DNA of 64,000 nucleotides, from positions 310,001 to 374,000 of the forward strand of contig JAUICL010000003.1 of the NCBI GenBank assembly GCA_030427905.1, in the 5' to 3' direction. This document shows, in pieces, positions 52,888 through 60,153 of the stretch. Made by a program: the position numbers and the translations under genes. The first letter of the stretch is position 1; each line of letters begins with the position of its first letter. The DNA is from Bacteroidia bacterium. GTDB taxonomy: Bacteria; Bacteroidota; Bacteroidia; Flavobacteriales_D; Cryomorphaceae. Below the pieces are notes generated by a model. It worked only from the letters and a program-made list of their open reading frames with translations, was not told where the DNA came from and did no database searches.

Positions 52888-53259
52888 ATGAAAAGAATAG
52901 CACTTTTAGGATTTGCACTCACATTGACTGTTGGCGTAAACGCTCAAGACTCAGCCTTAGGAAAGTACGACACAAACAAGGAAATGACTGAGCAGATGAA
53001 GGTCATTGTAAACGAGCTTGGTCTCGAGAAAGAGAAGATTTATGAGCTAGGCCAAATCATGATTCAAAAGCAAGATCAGCAGACTGAAATTCTCGAGCAG
53101 ATCGACGTGCTAAAGAATCGCTTGAACAATGTAGAGCTTACATCTGAGAAGATGATTCAGGGTATGCTTACACCAGAGCAGTGGGAAAAGTACCAGACCG
53201 AGCTCAAGGGAAAAATAAAGGCCATTCATGAAAAACACATGAACAGCCTTGAAGATTGA
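52888..53259 (+). CDS. small exported helical protein, Spy/CpxP-like in form
   Basis: From the ATG at 52888 (first start giving the signal MKRIALLGFALTLTVGVNAQ) it has 123 residues. An in-frame ATG at 52855 lies inside the previous gene and precedes the signal. The mature part is almost wholly helical and charged, with Gln-Gln-Thr-Glu-Ile-Leu-Glu-Gln-Ile and a Leu-Thr-Pro-Glu-Gln-Trp-Glu-Lys-Tyr segment (about 99-107) reminiscent of the LTxxQ repeats of Spy/CpxP chaperones. Third gene of the redox/copper-monooxygenase group. A periplasmic chaperone or metal-stress sensor role is possible but unproven. Confidence 0.72.
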   Translation: MKRIALLGFALTLTVGVNAQDSALGKYDTNKEMTEQMKVIVNELGLEKEKIYELGQIMIQKQDQQTEILEQIDVLKNRLNNVELTSEKMIQGMLTPEQWEKYQTELKGKIKAIHEKHMNSLED

Positions 53260-53274
53260 GTTAAGGGGAAATCT

Positions 53275-53967
53275 TTAATTTGAGTACGGGTTAGCTACCC
53301 ATCGTACATTGTTGAGTTCGATACCCGTGCTGCGCTCACCTTCGAAGGTGATACCGCAAACCACTTCTACGCGTTCCATCATAATCTTGTTGAAGTGTCT
53401 GATTGGCACCACGATAGGTGTAAAAGTTGAATCGTTGAATGAGTGTGTTGAAATCTCGACATACTCACTGCGACGGTATGGCTCGCACTCCGCATTCTCG
53501 TGAATTTTTCCCGATATAAACAGGTTGAAGAATTCGGGTGCTCCATCGTCAGTATCCGAAACGCGGACATCCATTCTCAAGCTACCTTCAGCAAAATCGC
53601 GGGCATCGTGCTCATTGATCAGAGTGAAGTATGAGTGGTGCTCTGTCCCCCCACCTGTACCAAGATAAAGGGTTTTATCTACCGTAGATGAATCTCGAAT
53701 TTCTTCCAGGACGCTCTCTTCTCCAGCGCAAACTTCCAGACGGTAAGCACCTTCGTGTAAATCTCCATTCCAGCCACCACGAACTCCATCAGACCAAATC
53801 ATTTGAGTGTCTTGATTGTATTCGCAAGAGCCGTCTTCGGTTATTGCCGTGGGATTGTAATTGGCAGCGAGGTGATCCGTACAGCCGTGTTCTTGAGTAT
53901 CTTTCGAACAAGAAGATGCAAGGGTTACTACCATTCCGAGTGTGAGTACTTTTAAAAAGCGTTTCAT
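53275..53967 (-). CDS. lipoprotein with a GCTDxxAxNY calcium-loop-like repeat
   Basis: From the ATG at 53967 it has 230 residues with signal Leu-Ala-Ser-Ser-Cys. Right after it comes Gly-Cys-Thr-Asp-His-Leu-Ala-Ala-Asn-Tyr-Asn-Pro-x-Ala-x-x-Glu-Asp-Gly-Ser-Cys, a single copy of the Cys-bounded Asp-rich repeat common in marine Bacteroidota surface proteins. The remaining about 180 residues are a beta-sandwich-like domain (Leu-Tyr-Leu-Gly-Thr-Gly-Gly-Gly, Glu-Leu-Asn-Asn-Val-Arg-Trp at the end), a layout seen in carbohydrate-binding jelly rolls. No enzyme motif. It is convergent with the preceding gene. Confidence 0.72.
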   Translation of the reverse strand: MKRFLKVLTLGMVVTLASSCSKDTQEHGCTDHLAANYNPTAITEDGSCEYNQDTQMIWSDGVRGGWNGDLHEGAYRLEVCAGEESVLEEIRDSSTVDKTLYLGTGGGTEHHSYFTLINEHDARDFAEGSLRMDVRVSDTDDGAPEFFNLFISGKIHENAECEPYRRSEYVEISTHSFNDSTFTPIVVPIRHFNKIMMERVEVVCGITFEGERSTGIELNNVRWVANPYSN

Positions 53968-54087
53968 GTCTAAGGGTGTAAAAATGAATACCCCCATTTC
54001 TACTTAATTAGCTCGAAAAGGTTTCAAAAAAGTGGATTCTTATTTCTAGCTTTGTTTATTGAAAATCAATCTGAATAGATTTCCTCA

Positions 54088-55056
54088 ATGACCTTAATTC
54101 AGCTCAAGTATGTGGTAGCTGTTGACACATACCGACATTTTGCGACGGCAGCCGACCATTGCTTCGTTACCCAACCAACACTAAGTATGCAGATCAACAA
54201 GCTTGAGAAAGAGCTGGATGTTTTGATCTTTAATCGAAGTAAGCACCCGGTAGAACCGACAGAAATTGGTGCCGAGATTATAAAGCAGGCAAAAGTGATC
54301 TTGCACGAAGCCGATGTGATCAATGAAATGGTTAAGGTTTCTAAAGGACAGATATCTGGCGAGTTTAGATTGGGTATTATCCCAACCGTATCTCCAACTC
54401 TTTTGCCCCGTTTCCTGAAGACCACCATGGCCCAAAATCCCGATATTAAATTCCGGATTGAAGAGCTCCAGACCGATCAAATTCTCGAACGGCTTGAAAA
54501 TGATCAAATTGATGCGGGCATCATGGCCACACCACTCGACAATGGAAAGGTTATCGAATTACCTTTGTATTACGAACCGTTTATGGCGTACATTCCAGAG
54601 CAACACCGCCTAGACCAAGACGAGTTTATCCTTCACTCAGAACTTAAACTCAGCGACATTCTTCTGCTCAAAAACGGACACTGCTTCAGAGACAATGTTA
54701 TTAATCTGTGTAAATCAGCATTTCCGGAGACAGATAACAATAGCCACATCCTTGAGTTTGAAAGCGGCAACTTCGACACTTTGATCAAGTTGGCGAATCA
54801 AGGGTTTGGGATGACCTTGCTACCCTACCTTACAGCAGCCGATCTGGGTGAAACTGAACGACAACGGATAAAACCGATTGAGCACCCACAGCCCACACGA
54901 GAAATTAGTTTGGTTTACAGCAAATCGCAATTGAAGCTCAGCATCATTGAGATACTCGCCGAAGCCATCAAAGCAAGCGTTCCAGAAAAACTCCTCAGCA
55001 ACGACCAACACGAGGTGGTAAGCCCACGGCATAAGGGAAGTAAAAAATCAGCTTAG
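54088..55056 (+). CDS. oxyR: OxyR-type LysR regulator of peroxide response
   Basis: A 322-residue LysR regulator. The N-terminal winged helix (about 1-60) contains Phe-Ala-Thr-Ala-Ala-Asp-His-Cys-Phe-Val-Thr-Gln-Pro-Thr-Leu-Ser-Met-Gln, the OxyR version of the recognition helix. The effector domain has the peroxide-sensing pair in Gly-His-Cys-Phe-Arg-Asp-x5-Cys, nine residues apart as in E. coli OxyR (Cys199/Cys208), and Phe-Gly-Met-Thr-Leu-Leu-Pro near 252-258. The sequence therefore supports a true H2O2-sensing activator. No catalase or peroxidase gene is adjacent. Confidence 0.93.
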   Translation: MTLIQLKYVVAVDTYRHFATAADHCFVTQPTLSMQINKLEKELDVLIFNRSKHPVEPTEIGAEIIKQAKVILHEADVINEMVKVSKGQISGEFRLGIIPTVSPTLLPRFLKTTMAQNPDIKFRIEELQTDQILERLENDQIDAGIMATPLDNGKVIELPLYYEPFMAYIPEQHRLDQDEFILHSELKLSDILLLKNGHCFRDNVINLCKSAFPETDNNSHILEFESGNFDTLIKLANQGFGMTLLPYLTAADLGETERQRIKPIEHPQPTREISLVYSKSQLKLSIIEILAEAIKASVPEKLLSNDQHEVVSPRHKGSKKSA

Positions 55057-55069
55057 GAAAGTAAAGCAA

Positions 55070-55372
55070 ATGAACGAGAGAAAATGCCTGAACTGTGGCG
55101 AGTGGAACAACACGAGTTACAAGCATTGTTCGAAATGTGGTGCCCTGCTGAATCCTGAAGTAATCGCTGAAAAGGAAAAAGCCCTGCACGCTGAAGAAAG
55201 TTTGCGAGAAAAGCTCGAAAATGAAAACAGGTTTGAGCGTTGGATTCGAAAACTTGAAGCTTCAAACAAGCCGGGTCATAAGATTTTTTTGGCCGTTGCG
55301 AGAGTTGTATTCAATATTTATATGGGTTTCATTTCTTTTATTCTTTGGCTGATCGCATGGCTTGCGGGATGA
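55070..55372 (+). CDS. zinc-ribbon membrane protein
   Basis: A 100-residue protein. The N-terminus has two Cys pairs, Cys-Leu-Asn-Cys (6-9) and Cys-Ser-Lys-Cys (20-23), that form a zinc ribbon. A charged coiled stretch follows (about 33-65) and a single strongly hydrophobic segment ends the protein (about 73-98). It is likely cytoplasmic-facing and anchored in the inner membrane. It overlaps the next gene by 4 bp (ATGA). The function is not known. Confidence 0.72.
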   Translation: MNERKCLNCGEWNNTSYKHCSKCGALLNPEVIAEKEKALHAEESLREKLENENRFERWIRKLEASNKPGHKIFLAVARVVFNIYMGFISFILWLIAWLAG

Positions 55373-55764
55373 AAAAGGTTTCATATTGGTTTCTTGGCCT
55401 ATTGGTTAGCTATCTCATCTTTCACGTGTTGCAAAGCAGAGGGCTTGGACCAACATGGCTTCGGTGGTATGCAAAAGACCTAATCGTTGTTCCAGTGGTT
55501 TTTCTAGGAGCTTTTTTGGCTATGAATGAATTTAATAAATCACGTCATTTCAGAAGAAGGGACGTGCTGGCACTAGTGATCTATACTTCGCTCTTGTTTG
55601 AATGGTTCTTGCCTAAAGTTGGCTCTAAGTACCATTCTGATGGAATGGACGTTCTTATGTATATAATAGGCGGACTGATCTCGGTATGTTTTTTGCCTTC
55701 CTTAAACAACGTAAATTTGAAAATTAGGAATGTGGAGAACTCCTTAAAGGGGTCAAATGCATAA
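55369..55764 (+). CDS. four-helix membrane protein of unknown function
   Basis: From the ATG at 55369 it has 131 residues. The frame extends to 55345, but the 4-bp ATGA overlap with the previous gene and the MKKVSYWFLG start favour this site. Four hydrophobic helices are predicted, with Trp-Leu-Arg-Trp-Tyr-Ala-Lys-Asp-Leu in the first loop and Phe-Glu-Trp-Phe-Leu-Pro and Asp-Val-Leu-Met-Tyr later. This resembles small proteins in Bacteroidota databases labelled as magnesium/citrate transporters, but the label has no visible support here. Confidence 0.65.
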   Translation: MKKVSYWFLGLLVSYLIFHVLQSRGLGPTWLRWYAKDLIVVPVVFLGAFLAMNEFNKSRHFRRRDVLALVIYTSLLFEWFLPKVGSKYHSDGMDVLMYIIGGLISVCFLPSLNNVNLKIRNVENSLKGSNA

Positions 55765-55773
55765 GTTTGTGTT

Positions 55774-56520
55774 ATGAATGTGCTATCAAGAATTGTATTA
55801 ATAGGCTGTTTACTATTGTCTCAGGTGTCAGTGGGTCAGGAAGATTTCTCCGAACTTCCAGCCAAAGAGCGTATCGCAATCGCAAAGTCTGAAGAAGTAG
55901 ATGCAAAACGCGATGCTGTATTTCAGCAAAAAATGCAGGAGGGTCATGAGCTTTTTAAGGGGAAGCACTACTTAAAGGCCATTCACAAATACGAAGAAGC
56001 TCAGGCGCAGCGTCCTTATAACGTGTACCCTAAGGTTATCATAGCTGATATCGAGCTGTCGATGAAAGACACGCTTGAGATTTTGAGAGCTGAAGAAAGA
56101 ATTCAAAAAGAAGCACCAAAACCTAAGGTTGAAACACCTGAAAAACCAGAAACAAAGCCTGACAGTACAACCACGGAAGACAGAATGCGACGGCTTGATG
56201 AATGGGAAGCATCGGAAAGGAAACGACGCGAAGCCCAACGCGAAGCTGAAGAAAAGAAAGAGCCAGCACCTCAAACGATAACCGGCGATGTTGAGCAAAT
56301 GACGCTCGCAGATTATCAAAAGGAATTAGCTAATACGTTTCCAGAAGGCGTGTCTGAAACTGTGGAAAAAGAAGGTAACCGTACCACCACCACACGTGTA
56401 GTTGTGAAGGACGGATCTGGAAACGAATACAAAAAAGTGGTTCACGAATGGGGCGGCGTTTTTTACTTCAAAAACGGTGAAGCCGTAACAGAAAGAACCT
56501 GGAAATCGGAAACCGAATAG
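55774..56520 (+). CDS. exported TPR-like protein with a charged linker
   Basis: A 248-residue protein with a signal peptide ending near Val-Ser-Val-Gly-Gln (about 22). A helix-turn-helix pair with Gly-His-Glu-Leu-Phe-Lys-Gly-Lys-His-Tyr-Leu-Lys-Ala-Ile-His-Lys-Tyr-Glu-Glu-Ala (split over about 52-71) looks like a TPR unit. A Lys/Glu/Pro-rich linker (about 110-170) leads to a C-terminal beta-rich segment (about 180-248) with Arg-Thr-Thr-Thr-Thr-Arg-Val-Val-Val. No family recognised. It is 9 bp after the membrane protein gene and so likely in the same transcript. Confidence 0.68.
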   Translation: MNVLSRIVLIGCLLLSQVSVGQEDFSELPAKERIAIAKSEEVDAKRDAVFQQKMQEGHELFKGKHYLKAIHKYEEAQAQRPYNVYPKVIIADIELSMKDTLEILRAEERIQKEAPKPKVETPEKPETKPDSTTTEDRMRRLDEWEASERKRREAQREAEEKKEPAPQTITGDVEQMTLADYQKELANTFPEGVSETVEKEGNRTTTTRVVVKDGSGNEYKKVVHEWGGVFYFKNGEAVTERTWKSETE

Positions 56521-56521
56521 C

Positions 56522-57130
56522 TTAGTGCTCTTTCGGGTTTCTTGCGCCTGCCAACACTTTCGTTTTAATGTAGTTTTCACTCGGTGGCACTGGACACGAG
56601 TACCGATCGCTGTACGCACAATACGGATTGTAAACCAGGTTAAAGTCAACAATTATCGTGTCTTGGGTAGGCACATCCATATCGATGTATCTTCCGCCAC
56701 CGTATGTCTCATCGCCATTCGAATCGTCTGTGAACGGAATAAAAACATATGGCTTGGCCTCAGGTGTGCGCATATAATCTAAGTTTTGATAAGCCGACAA
56801 CTCCAAGGAATCACCATTGAGTTCAAAATTGATGACTCCCACTTTTTGATACGTGGCTTTTCGATCTGTTGACGTTTTAAACTTTTCTGGTTTCTGCCGG
56901 CTCATTCCAGTCCACACCGCTCTCACCCGATAAGCCGGATCAAAAGCAAACCTCGGCACACTATCAAATGATGCCAAATCTTCCTTTTTTAAAGGAGATA
57001 TATCTTCGCTTGCGAACACCGAATCAGTCTCATTCCAAAAGTTCAAATAATCCATATCTCCTTTGCTTTCCTGACCGATAACAAAAGAAGAAGCGCAAAC
57101 AAAAAAGCCGATAGTTAGTATCAATTTCAT
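56522..57130 (-). CDS. DUF1684 exported protein
   Basis: From the ATG at 57130 it has 202 residues with a signal peptide (MKLILTIGFFVCASSFVIGQ). The family pattern is clear: an early Phe-Trp-Asn-Glu-Thr segment, Ser-Pro-Leu and Phe-Asp, then Phe-Ile-Pro-Phe-Thr-Asp, Glu-Thr-Tyr-Gly-Gly-Gly-Arg-Tyr and Val-Asp-Phe-Asn-Leu-Val-Tyr-Asn-Pro-Tyr-Cys-Ala-Tyr near the C-terminus, which make up DUF1684. Function unknown in the family. It converges on the preceding gene with one base between stops and is divergent from the HEPN gene, whose ATG is 75 bp away. Confidence 0.85.
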   Translation of the reverse strand: MKLILTIGFFVCASSFVIGQESKGDMDYLNFWNETDSVFASEDISPLKKEDLASFDSVPRFAFDPAYRVRAVWTGMSRQKPEKFKTSTDRKATYQKVGVINFELNGDSLELSAYQNLDYMRTPEAKPYVFIPFTDDSNGDETYGGGRYIDMDVPTQDTIIVDFNLVYNPYCAYSDRYSCPVPPSENYIKTKVLAGARNPKEH

Positions 57131-57205
57131 AAGGCAAATATACGGTGAATAGATTCTGTTTAGAGTTATGGAAATTGGAGTCAATTTTTGCCATATTGCA
57201 GCTCG

Positions 57206-57982
57206 ATGGAAATAACCAAAGCCATATTCGATGCCGAGAACGCTTTACGCGATTTTGTTGAAGCCAGCTTAGCCAACCATTATGGCAAAGAGTGGCAGAC
57301 AAGTAGCGATATTTCAGCTGAAAAGATAGCCAGCTGGAATGAGATTAAAGCTGGAGTTGAGAACAATCTACCACCAGAATCGGCTGCCGAAGGGTTGATC
57401 TATCACGCTCCATTTTCTGACCTTGTTGAAGTGATCATTCAGCATTGGGACACCGATTTTCAAGAAGCCTTCGGAGACAAAGACATTTTCGTTACTTACC
57501 TGAAAATACTGGAGCTCTACAGAGATCCAAACATTCATCGAAGAGAGCTTTTTGTTCACCAGAAACATTTGATTTTAGGTGTATCGGGCGAAGTGCGCTC
57601 AAAGATCACAGCATACCGTGCTATGCGTGCTTCCAATGATGGTGGTTTTCCGATTATAGAGTATATTAAAGACAATTTCGGAAACCTGTGGGTACCCGGA
57701 AAGCCGCGTCGTGTAAAGACAAGCCTAAGCCTTAGTCCCGGTGATCGAATTGAATTTATCGTGAAGGCAAGCGACCCAGAAGACCTTCCTTTGGAATACC
57801 GTATCCAAGGTGAAAAATGGCAACCCGGCAACATCTTAATTTTCGATGTGCAAGAAAAGCATATCAAGCGCATTGCCACCTTCAGCATAGCCATCAGAAG
57901 TACCCGGAAACATCACGCATATCCACTTGGGTATGACGATCGCATCGTTTTTGAGTACCAGATTCTTCCGAAAGGCGAGTAA
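57206..57982 (+). CDS. Swt1-like HEPN domain protein with a C-terminal beta domain
   Basis: From the ATG at 57206 it has 258 residues. A TTG at 57188 is in frame but adds only six residues. Residues about 10-140 are helical and carry Tyr-Arg106-Asp-Pro-Asn-Ile-His111, an Arg-x4-His motif as found in HEPN RNases, in a context like the Swt1-type HEPN domain (Asn-Ala-Leu-Arg-Asp-Phe-Val-Glu-Ala early; Leu-Tyr-Arg-Asp-Pro-Asn-Ile-His-Arg late). Residues about 155-258 form a beta sandwich with Ser-Leu-Ser-Pro-Gly-Asp-Arg and Ala-Ser-Asp-Pro-Glu-Asp, like a PKD/cadherin-type domain. No signal peptide is present. It may be an RNase or RNA-binding protein. No cognate nucleotidyltransferase is adjacent. 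Confidence 0.65.
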   Translation: MEITKAIFDAENALRDFVEASLANHYGKEWQTSSDISAEKIASWNEIKAGVENNLPPESAAEGLIYHAPFSDLVEVIIQHWDTDFQEAFGDKDIFVTYLKILELYRDPNIHRRELFVHQKHLILGVSGEVRSKITAYRAMRASNDGGFPIIEYIKDNFGNLWVPGKPRRVKTSLSLSPGDRIEFIVKASDPEDLPLEYRIQGEKWQPGNILIFDVQEKHIKRIATFSIAIRSTRKHHAYPLGYDDRIVFEYQILPKGE

Positions 57983-58121
57983 TTACCGTTAGTCGTCATA
58001 ACCTACCACTTATTGTTTTCTTCTAATCGTTAATCCAACGCTTCAAGAATTATGGAAGAGTGTCTATAAATTAGAAGCAGTTAAGAAAAAACTTCTGATG
58101 GTTGCTTTGAGCAGAGCAATG
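57983..58121 (+). other. untranslated stretch between the HEPN gene and a strong terminator
   Basis: 140 bp without a credible reading frame between the HEPN stop and the terminator at 58122-58160. It could be a long 3' UTR or a small RNA with its own start. No -7 box of full consensus was seen. Confidence 0.3.
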
Positions 58122-58160
58122 AAAAGTGAACCCGCCTCAGGCAGTTCACTTTTCTTTTTT
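58122..58160 (+). terminator. strong intrinsic terminator upstream of the DUF1883 gene
   Basis: AAAAGTGAAC (58122-58131) and GTTCACTTTT (58144-58153) form a perfect 10-bp stem, followed by C and six T. It ends any transcript coming from the HEPN side, so the DUF1883 gene must have its own promoter downstream. Confidence 0.88.
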
Positions 58161-58203
58161 GGTTCATTTTTTCACTATCTTCCTTACACCAAATACGAAA
58201 GAC

Positions 58204-58548
58204 ATGAAGTTTTTACATCAACCATTCCAGGCGAAAGCGAAGGATCGGATTATAGTGGAATTTAGTCAGCCTACAAAGGTTATGCTTCTACACGAAAGTC
58301 AGATGAAGCCATACAAGCAAGGCCGAACATACGAGTATCGAGGAGGAGTTTCCGACAATTCGCCAGTAGAGTTCACTGTTCCCTTTGATGGGGTGTGGCA
58401 CGCCGTAATCGAAAAAGGCACACACAAGAACCCCTTGGATGTGAGTGGTAGCGCTAAACTCAAGCGCCCAAAACCAGCTACACTCAACGGCCCTGAGCAG
58501 ATGGAAACACACGAAAAAGTTGAAGAATACGACGACACACTAGAGTAA
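58204..58548 (+). CDS. DUF1883 domain protein
   Basis: From the ATG at 58204 it has 114 residues. The longer frame to 58126 would start inside the terminator stem and is rejected. The order Met-Lys-Phe-Leu-His, Val-Glu-Phe-Ser-Gln, Lys-Val-Met-Leu-Leu, Tyr-Lys-Gln-Gly-Arg, Tyr-Arg-Gly-Gly and Trp-His-Ala-Val-Ile fits DUF1883, a small beta domain of unknown function that also occurs fused to TIR domains. Here it stands alone and ends in an acidic tail. It lies 5 bp before the cyclophilin lipoprotein gene and may be cotranscribed with it. Confidence 0.78.
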   Translation: MKFLHQPFQAKAKDRIIVEFSQPTKVMLLHESQMKPYKQGRTYEYRGGVSDNSPVEFTVPFDGVWHAVIEKGTHKNPLDVSGSAKLKRPKPATLNGPEQMETHEKVEEYDDTLE

Positions 58549-58553
58549 GTTTA

Positions 58554-59351
58554 ATGAAATTATTTTCAATCGGGCTATTGGCGATACTCTTATCGACAAT
58601 AGCCTGTACCCCGCGTCAACCCGAAAGCAAAGTAAAAGACAAAAAAGAAAAGGCCAACCCAGAGAAAGTTGAGCAAAAAACAGATGAAGCCGATGCCGAC
58701 TCGCGGCCCAAGCACATCTTGCTAAACCAAGCCAACTACAAGGCTTTTCTCGAAGACTTTTTGAAAGATCATCCCGAGCGCAATTTCAAACTAACGACCC
58801 GCTTAGGTGTACTCAAATTTCGTTTGTTTGACGACACTCCCCTCCACACAGCCAATTTCATCATGCTTGTTGATCGCGGTTATTTTGATCAAACGGAGTT
58901 TACTAGAGTGGTCAAAAACTTTGTAGTGCAAGGAGGAAATAATGAAAAAGAATCGGAAGAAATTAAGCGCATGTTAATCGGAAATTACACGATCGAGTCT
59001 GAAATTTCTCCCAAACACAATCACCTGCGCGGAGCTCTTGCGATGGCTCGGAAATACGAAGACAATCCAGACAAAAGGTCTGCAGCCTACAATTTTTACT
59101 TCGTAGAAGGCCAGGTATTCAAAGAACCACAGCTACTAGCCATAGAACGAGATCACGAAATGAAAATTGAAGAGCCCCTTCGGTCCAAGTATCTTACCAT
59201 CGGTGGCGCACCACACCTCGATGGTGAGCATACCGTGTTTGGGGAGATCTACGAAGGATTGGATGTTCTCAAGAAGATGTCGGAAGTGAAAACCGACGAC
59301 AGCCGATGGCCATTGGAGCCACTAATCATGAAAATTGAAGTGATCGACTAA
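58554..59351 (+). CDS. cyclophilin-type peptidyl-prolyl isomerase lipoprotein
   Basis: A 265-residue lipoprotein: signal with Ser-Thr-Ile-Ala-Cys (Cys18), a Lys/Glu-rich linker (about 20-50), then the cyclophilin fold from about 80. Family marks are Leu-Gly-Val-Leu-Lys-Phe-Arg-Leu-Phe, Thr-Ala-Asn-Phe-Ile-Met-Leu-Val-Asp-Arg-Gly-Tyr-Phe, Phe-Thr-Arg-Val-Val-Lys-Asn-Phe-Val-Val-Gln-Gly-Gly and the closing Phe-Gly-Glu-Ile-Tyr-Glu-Gly-Leu-Asp-Val. The active Arg (in Phe-Thr-Arg-Val) and Gln (in Val-Gln-Gly-Gly) are kept. It should speed proline isomerisation in exported proteins. It ends one base before a convergent gene. Confidence 0.9.
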   Translation: MKLFSIGLLAILLSTIACTPRQPESKVKDKKEKANPEKVEQKTDEADADSRPKHILLNQANYKAFLEDFLKDHPERNFKLTTRLGVLKFRLFDDTPLHTANFIMLVDRGYFDQTEFTRVVKNFVVQGGNNEKESEEIKRMLIGNYTIESEISPKHNHLRGALAMARKYEDNPDKRSAAYNFYFVEGQVFKEPQLLAIERDHEMKIEEPLRSKYLTIGGAPHLDGEHTVFGEIYEGLDVLKKMSEVKTDDSRWPLEPLIMKIEVID

Positions 59352-60122
59352 TCACTTCTCTTCTTCCCCATCCTTTGGGGGTGGCACTCGAATGAAGTCC
59401 GGTGTTTGCTTTATTGCCAACATGATCTGCTCGAGTATTTCATCTGGACTGGCTTCATAATCTACATCCAAGGGGGAATAGAATTTCATAAGCAGTCTTG
59501 AGTCGCGCTTCTTTAACTTTAGTCCCTTTTTATCAAATGCTCTTCTAAACCCGTCTATATTAATTGGAACCACAATGGGCTTTGTTTCTTTGATCAGGTA
59601 AGCAGTCCCTTTTCGTCCTTGCTCAAAAGGCTTGGTGGTTCCTTGGGGAAATGTAACCAGCCAACCCGATTGTAAGGCCAACTGCATATTTTTTGGGTCA
59701 TCAGGGTTTACTTCACGGTCTATAGACTTTCCCGCCTCGCGCCATGTACGCTGCACCGTGACGGCTCCAGCATAGGCAAAAACCTTTGGAAGAAAGCCGC
59801 TTTTCATAGTTTCCTTGGCAGCTACATAGTACACGTTCAGCTTTGGCGCTAGGAGATAAATCGGATTTGAAATGCCATTTTTCATCTTCCATTTTGCCGC
59901 ACTGAATGCATGATACATCAAGGTGACATCGGCAAAGTAGGTTTGATGGTTGCTGACAAACAGAACATTTCTTTCGGGTAGCTCCTTCAGCACCTCCATC
60001 CCAGCTATAATAGAGCTGTTTATCCACATAAACCTTGGCCAAGTCACAGCACCAAAAAATGAAATTAAGAGGTACTTAATCCACAGCCAATGACCGAATA
60101 CGTTCTTGAACTTTAATGACAT
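59352..60122 (-). CDS. PlsC-family 1-acylglycerol-3-phosphate-type acyltransferase
   Basis: From the ATG at 60122 (MSLKFKNVFG) it has 256 residues. The frame to 60170 overlaps priA and begins without similarity. Acyltransferase motifs: Val-Ser-Asn-His-Gln-Thr-Tyr-Phe-Ala-Asp (His-x4-Asp), Gly-Ala-Val-Thr-Val-Gln-Arg and Thr-Phe-Pro-Gln-Gly-Thr-Thr (the Pro-Glu-Gly-Thr motif with Gln for Glu). It has a hydrophobic N-terminal anchor and acts at the inner membrane. It probably acylates lysophosphatidate or a related lysophospholipid. It follows priA by 31 bp in the same direction. Confidence 0.87.
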   Translation of the reverse strand: MSLKFKNVFGHWLWIKYLLISFFGAVTWPRFMWINSSIIAGMEVLKELPERNVLFVSNHQTYFADVTLMYHAFSAAKWKMKNGISNPIYLLAPKLNVYYVAAKETMKSGFLPKVFAYAGAVTVQRTWREAGKSIDREVNPDDPKNMQLALQSGWLVTFPQGTTKPFEQGRKGTAYLIKETKPIVVPINIDGFRRAFDKKGLKLKKRDSRLLMKFYSPLDVDYEASPDEILEQIMLAIKQTPDFIRVPPPKDGEEEK

Positions 60123-60153
60123 TGCGGGGGGAAAGATATGGGAAAATACCTTC

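Noticed and set aside
58126-58203. N-terminal extension of the DUF1883 gene from 58126
   Set aside because: It would begin inside the stem of a strong terminator. The ATG at 58204 matches the family N-terminus.
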